Source: Voacanga thouarsii (Eukaryota; Streptophyta; Magnoliopsida; Gentianales; Apocynaceae). From it: a stretch of 64,000 nucleotides of DNA. The position numbers were made by a program, and so were the translations under genes. Positions 24,720-35,007 of the stretch are shown here, in pieces. Location of the stretch: assembly GCA_026120185.1 (NCBI GenBank), contig JANUWF010001272.1:682001-746000 (forward strand), written 5' to 3'. The notes beneath the pieces were generated by a model, which saw only the letters and a program-made list of their open reading frames with translations, did no database searches and was not told where the DNA came from. Each line of letters begins with the position of its first letter. Positions within the stretch are counted from its first letter, which is position 1.

Positions 24720-25020
24720 ATTCGGAAAATGATCCAAATGTCCTTATTGGAATGTTTTCTGGAAACATTTAGAATCGGTATTCGAAAAATGATGGAAATA
24801 TCCTCATTGAAACTTTTGTGAACACTTTTCAAATCGGATAAGGGTAAAATGACCTGAATACCTTCGAAAAGTCTTTTGGAATCGGGTATAGAAAAAATGG
24901 CCTGAATACTCATGAAAACTTGTTTTAATGTGCGCAAAGAGCTTTTTACCCTTTTTCGATACGATTTTGGAAAATGATATCTCGGTATGAGATTGACTTT
25001 TGAAAAATGACATTTTGATC
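24720..25020 (+). repeat. 50-60-bp quasi-tandem array in C 5' LTR
   Basis: Units built on AAAATGACCNNAATANCC, then TTTTGGAA or TGGAAAC, then GAATCGGGTA start near 24727, 24785, 24844 and 24893, with weaker units to 25004. The 3' LTR has the matching array at about 45836-46070 with one additional unit near 46005. Element E carries the array in the opposite orientation (about 50640-50890). Confidence 0.7.
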
Positions 25021-26246
25021 CCACAAACTACTTTATTGGCCTAGTGTACCTATGGAATGAACTGATTTGCCCTACGGAGCCTATGGGAATACTTATCTTT
25101 TTTTCTAGTCAATGGAATCAATTTCTGAAAAATGATATTTTGGCCCCAAAAATGTTTGATTTGGAAATCCTGCAAGAACAAATAACCCTCTAGCCCAATC
25201 AATCAGTAGGGGTTGGCATTGGTAACGTTAAGTACTCAGCATGGACTTTGATCTTTGCACTAGCCTATGTTAGAATTAGACGACCCTAATAACCTGGCCT
25301 TTTTCTAGGGATTGTCTTAGTCCGAATAGGGTAACAGGACATTCAGATGAATCGTCTTGGCTAGCTTTTTAACACATGGCATTTGCCGTGCTTGCGAGTG
25401 CACTTTACTTTTGAGTAGTTCATTGAATTCCGAGCGGGGACACTCAGTAGCGTTTAACTCCTTGCCACCTTGTCAAGATTGGGAGCCGTTGGTTTACGGT
25501 GACAAGTAAAACATTTAGTGTGCTACAGTACACTCATTCATTTTTGGTAGTATGTTGCGGTGTACTTACCCTCCGACGATGCACTGTTGAGTGTTGTCTA
25601 TTGCGGTCTTAGTTTAATCAGACATGGTGCTGAAAGCGAAGCCTTGTGAGCTTTGCATATAGGTTGACCTTCTATTGGAGAAGTGCCTGTAAATTAGGAA
25701 TTGGGGAAATGATTTGAAATTGAAACATAATTTTTCAAAAATGATTGAGTTCCAAATAAACTCTTCTTTAGAAAGTTTTAGAATTAACTTTAGTGGAAAA
25801 AGGAAAAAAGAAACTTTCTGTAGCACCCTTTTTGGGTTTAAAAATGTAACATTGCTTTACTTTATCTATTTTAGTAAAGCATTGGCATCCACAGGACGCA
25901 CTAAGTGATTTTTCACTCACACATGTTTTTTATCTTAGTGTTTCGTAGGGTCCGAAGTTGAGCAGGCCTATGGATTGGGATGCAATACCACAGTGACAGT
26001 AGTTTAGGTCCGGACGCTTTCACTTTTGTTTATATACTTTATTGCTAATGTAGTATGGAGATTGCATGTACGAGACTCACTATTATATATGTATGTAACC
26101 ATATCAATATGAGTTATTAATCCAATCTGGGCCTTGGAAACTAGTTTTGGCTCCTTGTTATAAAGAACTATTGTCTGGGTAACTGGACAGGGCGACACAT
26201 AATTTTGGTATACTTCTGCTCTTACTTTTAATAGGGGTGTTATAAT

Positions 26247-26258
26247 TGGTATTAGAGC
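26247..26258 (+). other. C primer-binding site (tRNA-Met type)
   Basis: TGGTATTAGAGC, one mismatch from the usual complement of initiator tRNA-Met (TGGTATCAGAGC), two bases after the LTR end at 26244. It confirms the 5' LTR boundary and orientation of C. Confidence 0.85.
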
Positions 26259-26321
26259 ATAGTTATCATAGAACTGTGGTATCATCATAAAAATTGATAG
26301 AATCCTTTTTATCTTGTAGGT

Positions 26322-26869
26322 ATGATGGATAAGAATGATAAGGGCAATCGACCAATGGATGATCATAGCGATGATGGGAAGAAGGAGACGGGTGAGACTT
26401 CAGCCGTGAAAAACCCTTGGAAGATCAGGACAGTCTACCAAAAGGGTGTGCCGGGACTTTTCACTTTGACAGGACCCAATCTTGGCTGCCGTCATGCACC
26501 CTGTCTCGCCTGGAGTGCGTTTAACCCGACAATACTTGTTGTTCTAGTATTTGCACGAGACCTCATTCTAGAGAAGACACCTACTACCGAGAGGACACCA
26601 TTGCTATTTAGATAGGCAGGGGAGGTAGGCGGCAATTCTGACGATGCTAATTCCAATATTGAGCCACACGATCAGGAAGATGTCGAGGAGAACAGTATCC
26701 CTCACGATGTAGTGTTGCCTGGGGATGATGAGGAGGTATTTGGTGGAGATATTCTAGGAGTATTAGAGGAGGAGATGCCAGGTTTGGAGGTTGCTATGGT
26801 AGGAGAGGATCAAGAGGTACCCGTGGCAGAGATGCCTGTGGTAGAGATAGAGTCAGAGATAGAAGCTTG
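26322..26869 (+). pseudogene. Acidic ORF upstream of C gag, part 1 (split by B)
   Basis: ATG at 26322 follows the PBS by about 65 bases. The product starts MMDKNDKGNRPMDDHSDDGK, has one in-frame TAG at 26613, then becomes very acidic (LPGDDEEVFGG, LEEEMPG, EIESEIEA). B interrupts it after 26869 inside an Ala-Trp codon pair. The frame resumes exactly at 38537 when B and one GCTTG copy are ignored, and ends at 38687. Without B it would be about 233 codons, separated from gag by about 250 bases. I know no domain for it. It may be a separate pre-gag ORF or a lineage-specific N-terminal extension of gag. Confidence 0.5.
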
Positions 26870-27222
26870 TGATGAGACTCCGCTTCATCATGGAGGTTAA
26901 GATCAAGGATGGGGAGCCGTGACCATGCAAGGATAAGGACAGATGACCAGATCTAGGTCCAAGAAGCTTCAAGCTAAGTTTCAATTGCTCATAAAACCAT
27001 TCTTGAGGATGGAAGTGGGTTGGAAGGTTGAGAAAGCTAGCTAAGAGCCCATTTTGAAGACTATCCAAGAAGGACTCTAACAAGAAATCAAGCTAGCAAA
27101 AAAGACGGATGAAACTTGACCAAAATGGAGGCTTCCAGCGTACAGCCAGCGCCGACCCAAGCAACCAAATCGGTAGCGGCTTCAACCTGCCCAACAACGG
27201 CCATAATTTGCAACATGACCGG
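26870..27222 (+). mobile_element. B 5' LTR, first part (before A)
   Basis: Starts TGATGAGACTCC, aligns to B's 3' LTR from 37525, and breaks at 27222 after ACCGG, where A begins. It carries the CAGCGTACAGCCAGCGCCGA segment, matching 37792-37812 of the 3' LTR. Confidence 0.85.
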
Positions 27223-28225
27223 TGATATGACTTTTTTGTGTGGCTTTTTCTTGGTGTTGTGGTGTTTTGGTGGCTATGTGTTCAGCTCAATCAAAGGGAA
27301 CCAAAACAGGGACTTTTCTTCTGATAAAAAGAGAAAGTAACCTAACTATCTACACACCCTTCAAACCCTTGAAGAATAAAGCCTCAAAGACCCTCAAGTT
27401 GAATAGAAAGTTCTACTAGATTCTCACTCTAACATCCTTGAAGTAACAAAGGCAAGCAAGAACATATGGAATAGAGAAAATAGGTACCCAAATATTGAAT
27501 TTCAAATAAACCTTAGAAGAACAAAGTAACTAAGACCCATTCAAAGAAAACAACATTGGGTTATCCAAAAGATTTATAAACTCTTACAAAAGGAGGACTA
27601 ACCCTTAAGCTTGGTCTTGAACAAGATGAACAAGGAGGCTAGGGCCTCTCAAGGTTCTCTCTCTATTTGAATTAAATCTTGAGTGAATTGTCTTGTCAAA
27701 GCAATAAAAAAATGCTATTTATACTACCCTAACCTTAGCTAAGTAATCCTTGAGATTTAGTTATAGTTTTGGTCAAAACAAATCTTTACAAGAAATTAAA
27801 AGTGAAGAAAATCGGAGAAAAATAATAAAAATGGAACAGTCGACGACTGCCCAAGGCCAAGCCGGTGCCGGTTGGAACCTCACAACCGGCGCCATTTGGT
27901 TCTGTCTTCGGCCGGTTCTTATTTGCAAGAGTGTTGATTTTGGATAGAATGCAGCCGACGCTGGTTTGGCTGCATGCAACCGGCACCGGCTGTCCTCTGG
28001 ACGCCGCCCTTGTCAAATTTCAACCCCTTTTGCTGTCGGCTTAAATTCTTGTTAGGGTCCTTCGCGGATGGCCATTAACACGAACTCTTGGCTCGCTTCC
28101 TCAACCCTCGAATCCTTCTTCATTCTTAAGAATTTTTTATGATCAATTGAAAATCAACTTGAAGCTTCTTGGTCCTCGCTCTAGTCATCGATCCTTGTCC
28201 TCCATGATGAAGTGGAGTCTCATCA
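27223..28225 (-). mobile_element. A 3' LTR
   Basis: Plus-strand ends are TGATATGAC and CTCATCA. A TATA-like TATAAATA lies on the minus strand at 27723-27716. The CCGGTGCCGG and CCGGCGCC motifs around 27860-27890 and 27985 are part of this family's GC-rich block. The PPT (minus strand CAAGGAGAGGGAGA) abuts it at 28226. Confidence 0.9.
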
Positions 28226-29172
28226 TCTCCCTCTCCTTGAAAAGGATTCTTCTTCGAATCTTCACCATCATCTACATTAAAATGAGAGAGGTCACTAACA
28301 TTATAGGTAGCACTAACATGATACTCACCCAGTAGATCTATCTTGTAAGCATTATCTCCATCTTTGGCAGGAACTTGAAATAGTCCATCCCCCCTTGGAT
28401 CAAGTTTGCTTCGGCATTATATGGGGAATCTCTCCTTGCGAAGGTGCACCCATACCCAATCGCCCGGCTCAAAAGAAACCTTTTTCCTTCCTTGATTGTG
28501 CTTATGGGCGATCTCTTCGTTGCATTTTGCAAGGGTTTCCTTCACCTTCTCATCGAGTGCCTTCACCATTTCTGCTTTCTTAGCTCCATCAAAGTTCAAC
28601 CATTCACTTATAGGCAAAGGAACCAAATCTAAAGGAGTTAGAGGATTAAAACTATATACAATTTCAAAAGGAGAATAAGAAGTGGAAGAGTGAATAGCCC
28701 TATTGTATGCAAACTCAATGTGAGGCAAGCACTCCTCCTAATTCTTCAAGTTCTTCTTGATTATGGCCCACAAGAGTTGGGTGAGTGTACGATTGACCAT
28801 CTCGGTTTGTCCGTCCATTTAGGGATGACAAGCTCTAGAAAACAAAAGGTTAGTTCCAAGTTTGTTCCATAAAAATCTCCCAAAATGGCTTAGAAATTTT
28901 GTATCCCTATTCAAGACAATAATCCTTGGAATCCCATGTATTCTCACCACTTCCTTAAAGAATAAATCTACAATATATGACGCATCATTAGTCTTGGAAC
29001 AAGCCACAAAATGAGCCATTTTGGAAAATCTGTCAACAATCACAAATATAGAATCCTTGCCCCCCTTGGACCTAGGCAATCCTAAAATGAAGTCCATTGA
29101 AATATCAACCCAAAGCACATTAGGTGTGGGCAAAGGAGTATAAAGACCATGTGGAATAGCTCTAGACTTAGC
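28226..29172 (-). pseudogene. pol: A integrase with tail reaching into the LTR (nonsense-mutated)
   Basis: Integrase core at 29133-28819 with [11 protein letters not shown] (first Asp) and [10 protein letters not shown]. The second catalytic site reads [12 protein letters not shown] where relatives have a SDRD motif, so the catalytic Asp is Asn here. After a stop, MDGQTEMVNRTL carries the Glu. 28728-28417 contains FAYNRAIHSST, SPFEIVY and PGDWVWVHLRKERFP, the C-terminal DNA-binding part. Past another stop the same frame runs on through HVSATYNVSDLSHFNVD and NPFQGEGDDETPLHHGG, crossing the LTR edge at 28225. Such an LTR-encoded pol tail is known for CRM-type chromoviruses. Dead copy. Confidence 0.85.
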
Positions 29173-30009
29173 TCACCTACAGGTAATGCATTGAGAATAA
29201 TGTCTCTCCACATCCTTTCTCATTTTTAGCCAAAAGAAATGTTCCTTAAGGATGCCTAAGGTTTTTACAATACCAAAATGCCCCATTAGTCCCCCACTAT
29301 GGGCTTCCCGAACTAGCAACACCCTAATAGAATCCTTTGGCACACAACGCCTTGCCTCCCTAAACAAGAAACCATCATGCCTATAATATTTAGCAAATGC
29401 ACCTTTCTCACAAGCATGGAAAATATTCCCAAACTCCTCATCATCAACATACAAATCTTTCACAAATTTAAAACCAAGAAGTTTAGCATCTAAAAAGTTG
29501 AGGAGTGCATACCTTCGAGATAGTGCATCCACTACCACATTTTCCTTACCCTTCTTGTATTGAATGACATATGAAAATGTCCCAATATATTCCATCCACC
29601 TTGCATGCCTTTTGTTCAAATTTTGTTGGCTCTTGAGGTGTTTAAGGGTCTCATGAACGGTATAAATGACAAACTCTCTTGGCAAAAGGTAGTGTTGCCA
29701 ATACACTAAGGTCATCACCAAAGCAAAAAACTCTTTGTCATAAGTAGAATAGTTAAGGGCTGCCCTGGACAATTTTTCACTAAAGTATGCAATGGATTTT
29801 CTATTTTGGGTTAAGACCGCACCTATTCCCACCCCACTTGCATCACACTCTATCTCAAAAGCCTTCTCAAAATTGGGAAGAATAAGAATTGGAACTTGGC
29901 TAAATTTATCCTTAAGGGTTTGAAAGGCTTATTTTTGGGTTTCCTCCCACCTAAATCCCACCTTTTTCTTTATCACTTCGGTTAGAGGGACTGCTATAGT
30001 GCTAAAATT
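29173..30009 (-). pseudogene. pol: A RNase H and integrase zinc-binding region
   Basis: The open part at 29832-29173 begins [20 protein letters not shown], the core of gypsy RNase [13 protein letters not shown] and [11 protein letters not shown] follow, then the integrase HHCC zinc site: [12 protein letters not shown] and, 40 residues on, CITC. Same frame as RT and gag with stops between. The linker to integrase ([20 protein letters not shown]) is intact in length. Confidence 0.85.
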
Positions 30010-30792
30010 TTAGATGAACCTCCTATAGAAACTAGCTAGCCCATGGAAACTACGGACTTGGGTAATGGTGGTAGGGGTTGGCCAATCTTGGATGGCTTTC
30101 ACTTTTCCCTCATCAACCTCAATCCCTTTTGCACTCACAACATACCCAAGGAATGTAATCCTCTCCAAACAAAAAGAGCATTTCTCAATATTAGCATGCA
30201 ATCTCTCCCTTCAGAGAGCCACAAGCACACTTTAAACATGATTTAAATGATCCACATATGATTTACTACAAATTAATATGTCATCAAAGTACATAACAAC
30301 AAATTTCCCAATGAATTCCCTCAAAACATGGTGCATTAATCGCATGAAAGTACTAAGAGTATTAGACAATCCAAAGGGTATGACAAGCCACTCATACAAC
30401 CGTTGTTTAGTTTTTAAAGTTATTTTCCATTCATCCCTTTCTCGTATCCTAATTTGGTGATAACCGGATTTCAAATCAATTTTTGAGAAAATGCATGCAC
30501 CAAATAGCTCATCTAGTAAGTCATCTAGCCTAGGAATGGGATAGCGATATTTTACCGTTATGTTGTTGATAGCACAACAATCCACATACATACGCCATGT
30601 CCCATCCTTTTTGGGCACCAAGAGAACCAGAACCGCACATAGTCTTAGGCTCTCTCTCACATGTCCCTTCTCAAGCAATGCTTCCACTTGGTTTTGCAAT
30701 TCTTGGGACTCCTCCGGATTGCTTCTATATGCCGGTCGGTTGGGGATGATAGCTCCAGGTACAAAGTCAATTTGATGCTCAATTTCTCTCAA
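30010..30792 (-). pseudogene. pol: A reverse transcriptase (nearly intact motifs)
   Basis: 186 residues open at 30792-30232 with [41 protein letters not shown] (first catalytic Asp), [12 protein letters not shown] and [12 protein letters not shown] (catalytic Asp pair). A further 63 residues at 30201-30010 hold EKCSFCLERITFLGYVVS and FHGLASFYRRFI, the RT thumb. These signatures match the CRM/Reina side of the chromoviruses. Stops at about 30232 and 30010 and a short broken stretch between them disable it. Upstream the same frame continues into the gag remnant. Confidence 0.9.
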
Positions 30793-31476
30793 TGGTGGTA
30801 GTCATCTGGGCACCTCATTTGGGAAAACATCTTCAAACTCTTGAAGAGTAGCTGCAATTTTATGAGGCAAAGACAATATGGAATTATTAGTAGAAACATA
30901 AGAACCTTTGCATCAAAGAAGAATAACCGGTTCCTTAGCTTCTATAGCCTCTGTGACCTCACTCTCTTTTGCAAAGAAATTCACTCTCTTTTTACCTCCC
31001 CTCTCTAGGCCTTGCTCATTTCTATCCTTAATTGTCAAAGGCACTTGCTTACTCATTCTCTCTCTCAATTCTTTTTCTAGCCCCCTTACATTGATCCCTC
31101 TGTTCTTTCCTTGGCCTCTTCCTCGTCCTCCTCTCAAGCCATGTCTTCCTCCTCTCATAGGAGCTTGTTGGATACCCCAAATAGAGTGTTCATCCCATTC
31201 TTTCCCTTGTTGGGCATGTAACAGAGGAGTATGGGCATCACCATCCCTCATCCTTAGACTAGGCACTTCATACCACTCTTGGCCTCTCCTTTGTGTAACG
31301 GTAGAAGACTGTCCAAGAAGGTTTATCAACTCCTTTGTCAAGTTTTGGAACTCGCTTTGCATTATCCTCATCATCGCTTGCATATCTTCACGTAGTCCCC
31401 TAGCATCAAATTGTTCTTCTTGAGGTCTACTAGGTCCACTTGGGTTAGACCTAGAGATCTCTTGTTCATGGGCCAT
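30793..31476 (-). pseudogene. gag: A gag remnant fused to pre-RT pol segment
   Basis: ATG at 31476. Residues 1 to about 130 (MAHEQEISRSNPSGPSRPQEE..., then RGGRHGLRGGRGRGQGK) match the start of B's gag. At about residue 133 (LEKEL/RERMSKQVPLTIK) the sequence jumps to what in B lies after protease (36975 on), then FFAKESEV and AKEPVILL. So capsid, zinc knuckle and protease are removed in frame by one deletion of roughly 1.5 kb relative to B. The short repeats of GAGA type on both sides in B could have served as deletion endpoints. A stop at about 30913 follows. Confidence 0.85.
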
Positions 31477-32385
31477 GGTGATGGAATATTACCTTACACC
31501 TACAAAACAAAGAGGTTAGAAGAAAAATAGATCCTCACTCACTTCCTTGCATGATGGCTCTCAAAATTGATCATTCCACGCTCGTGTTTGCTCTCTTAGG
31601 CTCTTTTAATGATAAGCTCACCCTCTTGCCTTTTTTCTCAACACTCAAGCCTTCTTGTTTTATCCTAATTCTCCCCAATAGCTGAAGATTTAGTCCAGCT
31701 AAGTGAGTCACACAAATTAAGAGAATTTTCCAATTTGGGGGTCTTAGGGGAATTTTAACAAACACTTGTTGAGCACCTCAAACAATCAAGTTTTAGATCA
31801 AGAATTCAAGAAAAGGTGGATTCAATCAACTCAAGAACAAGGACTAAGCTCACAAGAAATAATTCTAAGAAAGAAACAAACAAGAATTATCAAAAATAAA
31901 GAGACAAGAACAACTAAAACTAGGATGATGAAGAACAAGATGGTCACTAGTGTGCAATAGAGAAATTGAGTTCAATGATCATGGAATTCAATATTAGAGT
32001 GATATAACAAGTCATAAAAACCTAAGGAATACAAATCAAGAATCAAAGTTCCCAACTATGGCAAAAAACACTCTCATGGAACATTTATCAAACACCTTGG
32101 CTGCAACTCGTCACTCAAGAGCAATCAGAATTTTCAACCTAATTTAAGCCAAGTTTCACCACAAACATAAGACAAATTTGTTCCCAAGGATTACAATAAC
32201 ATAAAGGAGCAATTTTCCAACAGAAAAATCAAGAAATAACAAAAATTTCAAGTTCTTTTTTGGAGCAAGTTTTGAGTTACGGGATTTTCTGGTTTGTCTC
32301 TTTTCTTCACTTTGTAGGGCTCTTTTTTCTTGTTTTCAAGCTTTGACGGGAATCAAGATTTTCCTTACTTTGATACCAAACTCTT
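31477..32385 (-). other. A leader region with PBS
   Basis: Non-coding stretch between the 5' LTR and gag. A PBS reading TGGTATCAAA on the minus strand lies at 32378-32369, close to the LTR edge. The leader is homologous, in reverse, to B's leader at 34089-35007 (for example the CCCGTAACTCAAAA phrase). No gene. Confidence 0.75.
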
Positions 32386-33391
32386 TGATATGACTTTTTT
32401 TGTGTGGCTTTTTCTTGGTGTTGTGGTGTTTTGGTGGCTATGTGTTCAGCTCAATCAAAGGGAAACAAAACAAGGACTTTTCTTGTGACAAAAGGAGAAA
32501 GTAACATAACTATCTACACACCCTTCAAACCCTTGAAGAACAAAACCTCAAAGACCCTCGAGATGAATAGAAAGTTCTACTAGATTCTCACCCTAACATC
32601 CTTGAAGCAACAAAGGCAAGCAAGAACATGTAGAATAGAGAAAATAGTTACCCAAATATTGAATTTCAAACAAATCTTAGAAGAACAAAGCAACTAAGAC
32701 CCATTCAAAGAAAACAACATTAGGTTATCCAAAAGATTTATAAACTCTTACAAAAGGAGGACTAACCCTTAAGCTTGGTCTTGAACAAGATGAACAAGGA
32801 GGCTAGGGCCTCTCAAGGTTCTCTCTCTATTTGAATTAAAGCTTGAGTGAATTGTCTTGTCAAAGCAATAAAAAAATGCTAGTTATACTACCCTAATCCT
32901 AGCTAAGTAATCCCTGAGATTTAGTTATAGTTTTGGTCAAAATAAATCTTTACAAGAAATTAAAAGTGAAGAAAATCGGAGAAAAATATTAAAAAATGGA
33001 ACAGTCGACGACTGCCCAAGGCCAAGTCGGTGCCAGTTGGAACCTCACAATCGGCACCGTTTGGTTCTGTCTTCGGCCGGTTCTTGTTTGCTGGAGTGTT
33101 GATTTTGGACAGAATGCAGTCAGCGCCGGTTTGGCTACGTACAACCGGCGCCGGTTGACCTCTGGACGCCGCCCTTGTCAAATTTCAACCCCTTTTGCTG
33201 TCAGCTTAAATTCTTGTTAGGGTCCTTCGCGGATGGCCATCAACACGAACTCTTGGCTCACTTCCTCAACCCTCCAATCCTCCTTCATTCTCAAGAATTT
33301 TTTTATGATCAATTAAAAATCAACTTGAAACTTCTTAGTCCTCGTTCTAGTCATCGGTCCTTGTCCTCCATGATGAAGTGGAGTCTCATCA
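32386..33391 (-). mobile_element. A 5' LTR
   Basis: Pairs with 27223-28225. A perfect 16-bp palindrome CAACCGGCGCCGGTTG lies at 33142-33157. The TATA position that reads TATAAATA in A's other LTR reads TATAACTA here (around 32880-32887), so the promoter that would drive A is altered. It ends CTCATCA at 33391, next to B's LTR remainder. Confidence 0.9.
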
Positions 33392-34088
33392 ACTAGCCCG
33401 AAAGCAGTGCACAACCGGTGCCGACTTGAAGGGCCCTAGCCGGTGTCGGCTCCAACCTAGGCAGCCGACGGCTACCCCACGTATTTGATGTTTTCTCCAA
33501 TTATCTCCAATTCTAAGTATTTATAAAGACTTAGTAAGACCTTAAATTGTACTAGAACCTCAGGGATTACTTAACTAGGGTTAGGGTAGTATAAATACAA
33601 TCTTTAGTGATTTGACAACAACAATTCACACATTTTATTCAAATTTGAAGAGAGAGTCTTGAGAGGCCGTAGCCTCCTTGTTCATCTTATTCAAGACCAT
33701 GCTTAAAGGTTAGTCCTCCTTATGACTGAGTCTATAAAATCTTTTGAATAATCCAATGTGGTTTCTTTCAAATGGGTCTTAGTTGCTTTGCACTTCTAAG
33801 GTTTGTTTGAATTCCATTACTTGGGTGCCTATTTTCTCTATTCTATTTGTTCTTCTTTTCCTTTGTTGATTCAAGAATATTGAGGTAAGATTATAGTAGA
33901 ACTATCCACTATTCTTGAGGGTCTTTGAAGCTTAGTTCTTCAAGGGTTTGATAGAGGGTAGATTGTTAGTTTCATTTTCTCTTTTTTGTCTCAAAAAATT
34001 ATCTGTTTTGGCCCTTTGGGTTGAGTGGAACTCATAACCAACTAAACCACCTACAACACCAAGAAAAAGTCCACTTAAGATCATATCA
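33392..34088 (+). mobile_element. B 5' LTR, second part (after A)
   Basis: Starts with the decayed target copy ACTAG, then aligns with B's 3' LTR from about 37855 on (GAAAGCAGTGCACAACC against GAAGGCAGTGCAAAACC). A TATA-like TATAAATA lies at 33590-33597. It ends TCATATCA at 34088. It is an inverted partner of A's 5' LTR. Confidence 0.85.
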
Positions 34089-35007
34089 AAGAGTTTGGTA
34101 TCAAAGCAAAGAAAAGATTTCATCCCAATCAAAGCTTGGAAGTAAGAAAAGGAACTCTACAAAGTTGAAGAAAAAAAGAAACTAGAAAAATCCCGTAACT
34201 CAAAAACATGCTCCAAAATGGTCATGAAATCTTTGTTATACCTTAATTTTTCTTTGGAAAAATTACTTCTTGATGTTAATATAATCCTTGGGAACAAATT
34301 TTTCTTATGTTTGTTGTGAAAATTGGCTTAAATATGGGTGAAAATGTTGGTTGTTCTTAAGTGACGAAATTGCAACCAACGTGTTTGATAAATGTTCCAT
34401 GAGGATACTTTTGGCTATAGTTGGAAACTTTGATTCTTAATTTTCATTCCTTGGGATTTTGGGACATAGTATATCACTCTATTGTTGAATTCCATGATTC
34501 TTGAACTCAACTTTACTAGTGCACACTTGTGATCATCTTGTCCTTCATAATCCTAGTTCTAGTTGTTCTTATTTCTTTGTTTTTGATAACTCTTGTTTGT
34601 TTCTTGTTTAGAAATGTTTCTTTATGCATTAATTTTTTGTTCTTGTGTTGATTGAGTTCACATTTCTTGAAATTCTTAATTAAAACTTGATTACTTGAGA
34701 TGCCCAACAAGTATTTGTTGAAATTCTCCTAAGACCCCCTAATTGGAAAAATCCATTAATTTGTGTGATTCACTAAGTTAAACTAAATCTTTAGCTATTG
34801 GGAAGAATTAGGATTGAACAAGAAGGCATGAGTATTGAGAAAAAGGCAAGAGGGTGAGACTATTACTAAAATAGCCTAAGAGAGCAAACACGAGGGTGGA
34901 GTGACTAATCTTTGAGAGCCAACACGCAAAAAGGCAAAGTGAGGATCTATTTTTTCTTCCTAATCTCTTTTGTTTTGCAAGTATAAATAAGTTAATATTT
35001 CACCACC
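34089..35007 (+). other. B leader region with PBS (34096-34107)
   Basis: TGGTATCAAAGC at 34096-34107, one mismatch from the tRNA-Met complement, eight bases after the LTR end. The rest is a non-coding leader of about 900 bases, homologous in inverse orientation to A's leader. No gene. Confidence 0.8.

Larger units (their letters stand above)
22597..26244 (+). mobile_element. C 5' LTR
   Basis: Starts TGTAATACCCTG and ends GGGGTGTTATA (final CA now TA), two bases before the PBS. It aligns to 43343-46791 nearly throughout; the last ~600 bases have no partner in the window because D splits the 3' LTR. Relative to the 3' LTR it lacks about 345 bases near 24610 and has one fewer unit in the repeat array around 24.8 kb. 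No coding function; minus-strand ORFs at 24659-25024 come from the repeat array. Confidence 0.85.
27223..33391 (-). mobile_element. A: CRM/Reina-like gypsy element inside B's 5' LTR, minus strand
   Basis: 6169 bp between LTRs 27223-28225 and 32386-33391 (about 1.0 kb each). Flanks are ACCGG on the left and ACTAG on the right, a duplication in which the CpG pair has become TpA. Joining the flanks restores B's LTR, as comparison with B's 3' LTR near 37850 shows. On the minus strand: 5' LTR, PBS (32378-32367), leader, a 188-codon gag remnant, then RT, RNase H, integrase, PPT (28239-28226), 3' LTR. Capsid, knuckle and protease are deleted. The whole coding region stays in a single frame with only nonsense codons, so decay was by base change. 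Confidence 0.9.

Noticed and set aside
24440..25020. CRISPR-like or satellite array
   Set aside because: Units are degenerate, without constant repeat and unique spacer structure, few in number, and confined to LTRs.
24659..25024. 121-aa minus-strand ORF with repeated IxIIFRI-like units
   Set aside because: It is the translation of the 50-60-bp LTR repeat array; the 3' LTR copy does not preserve it as a frame.
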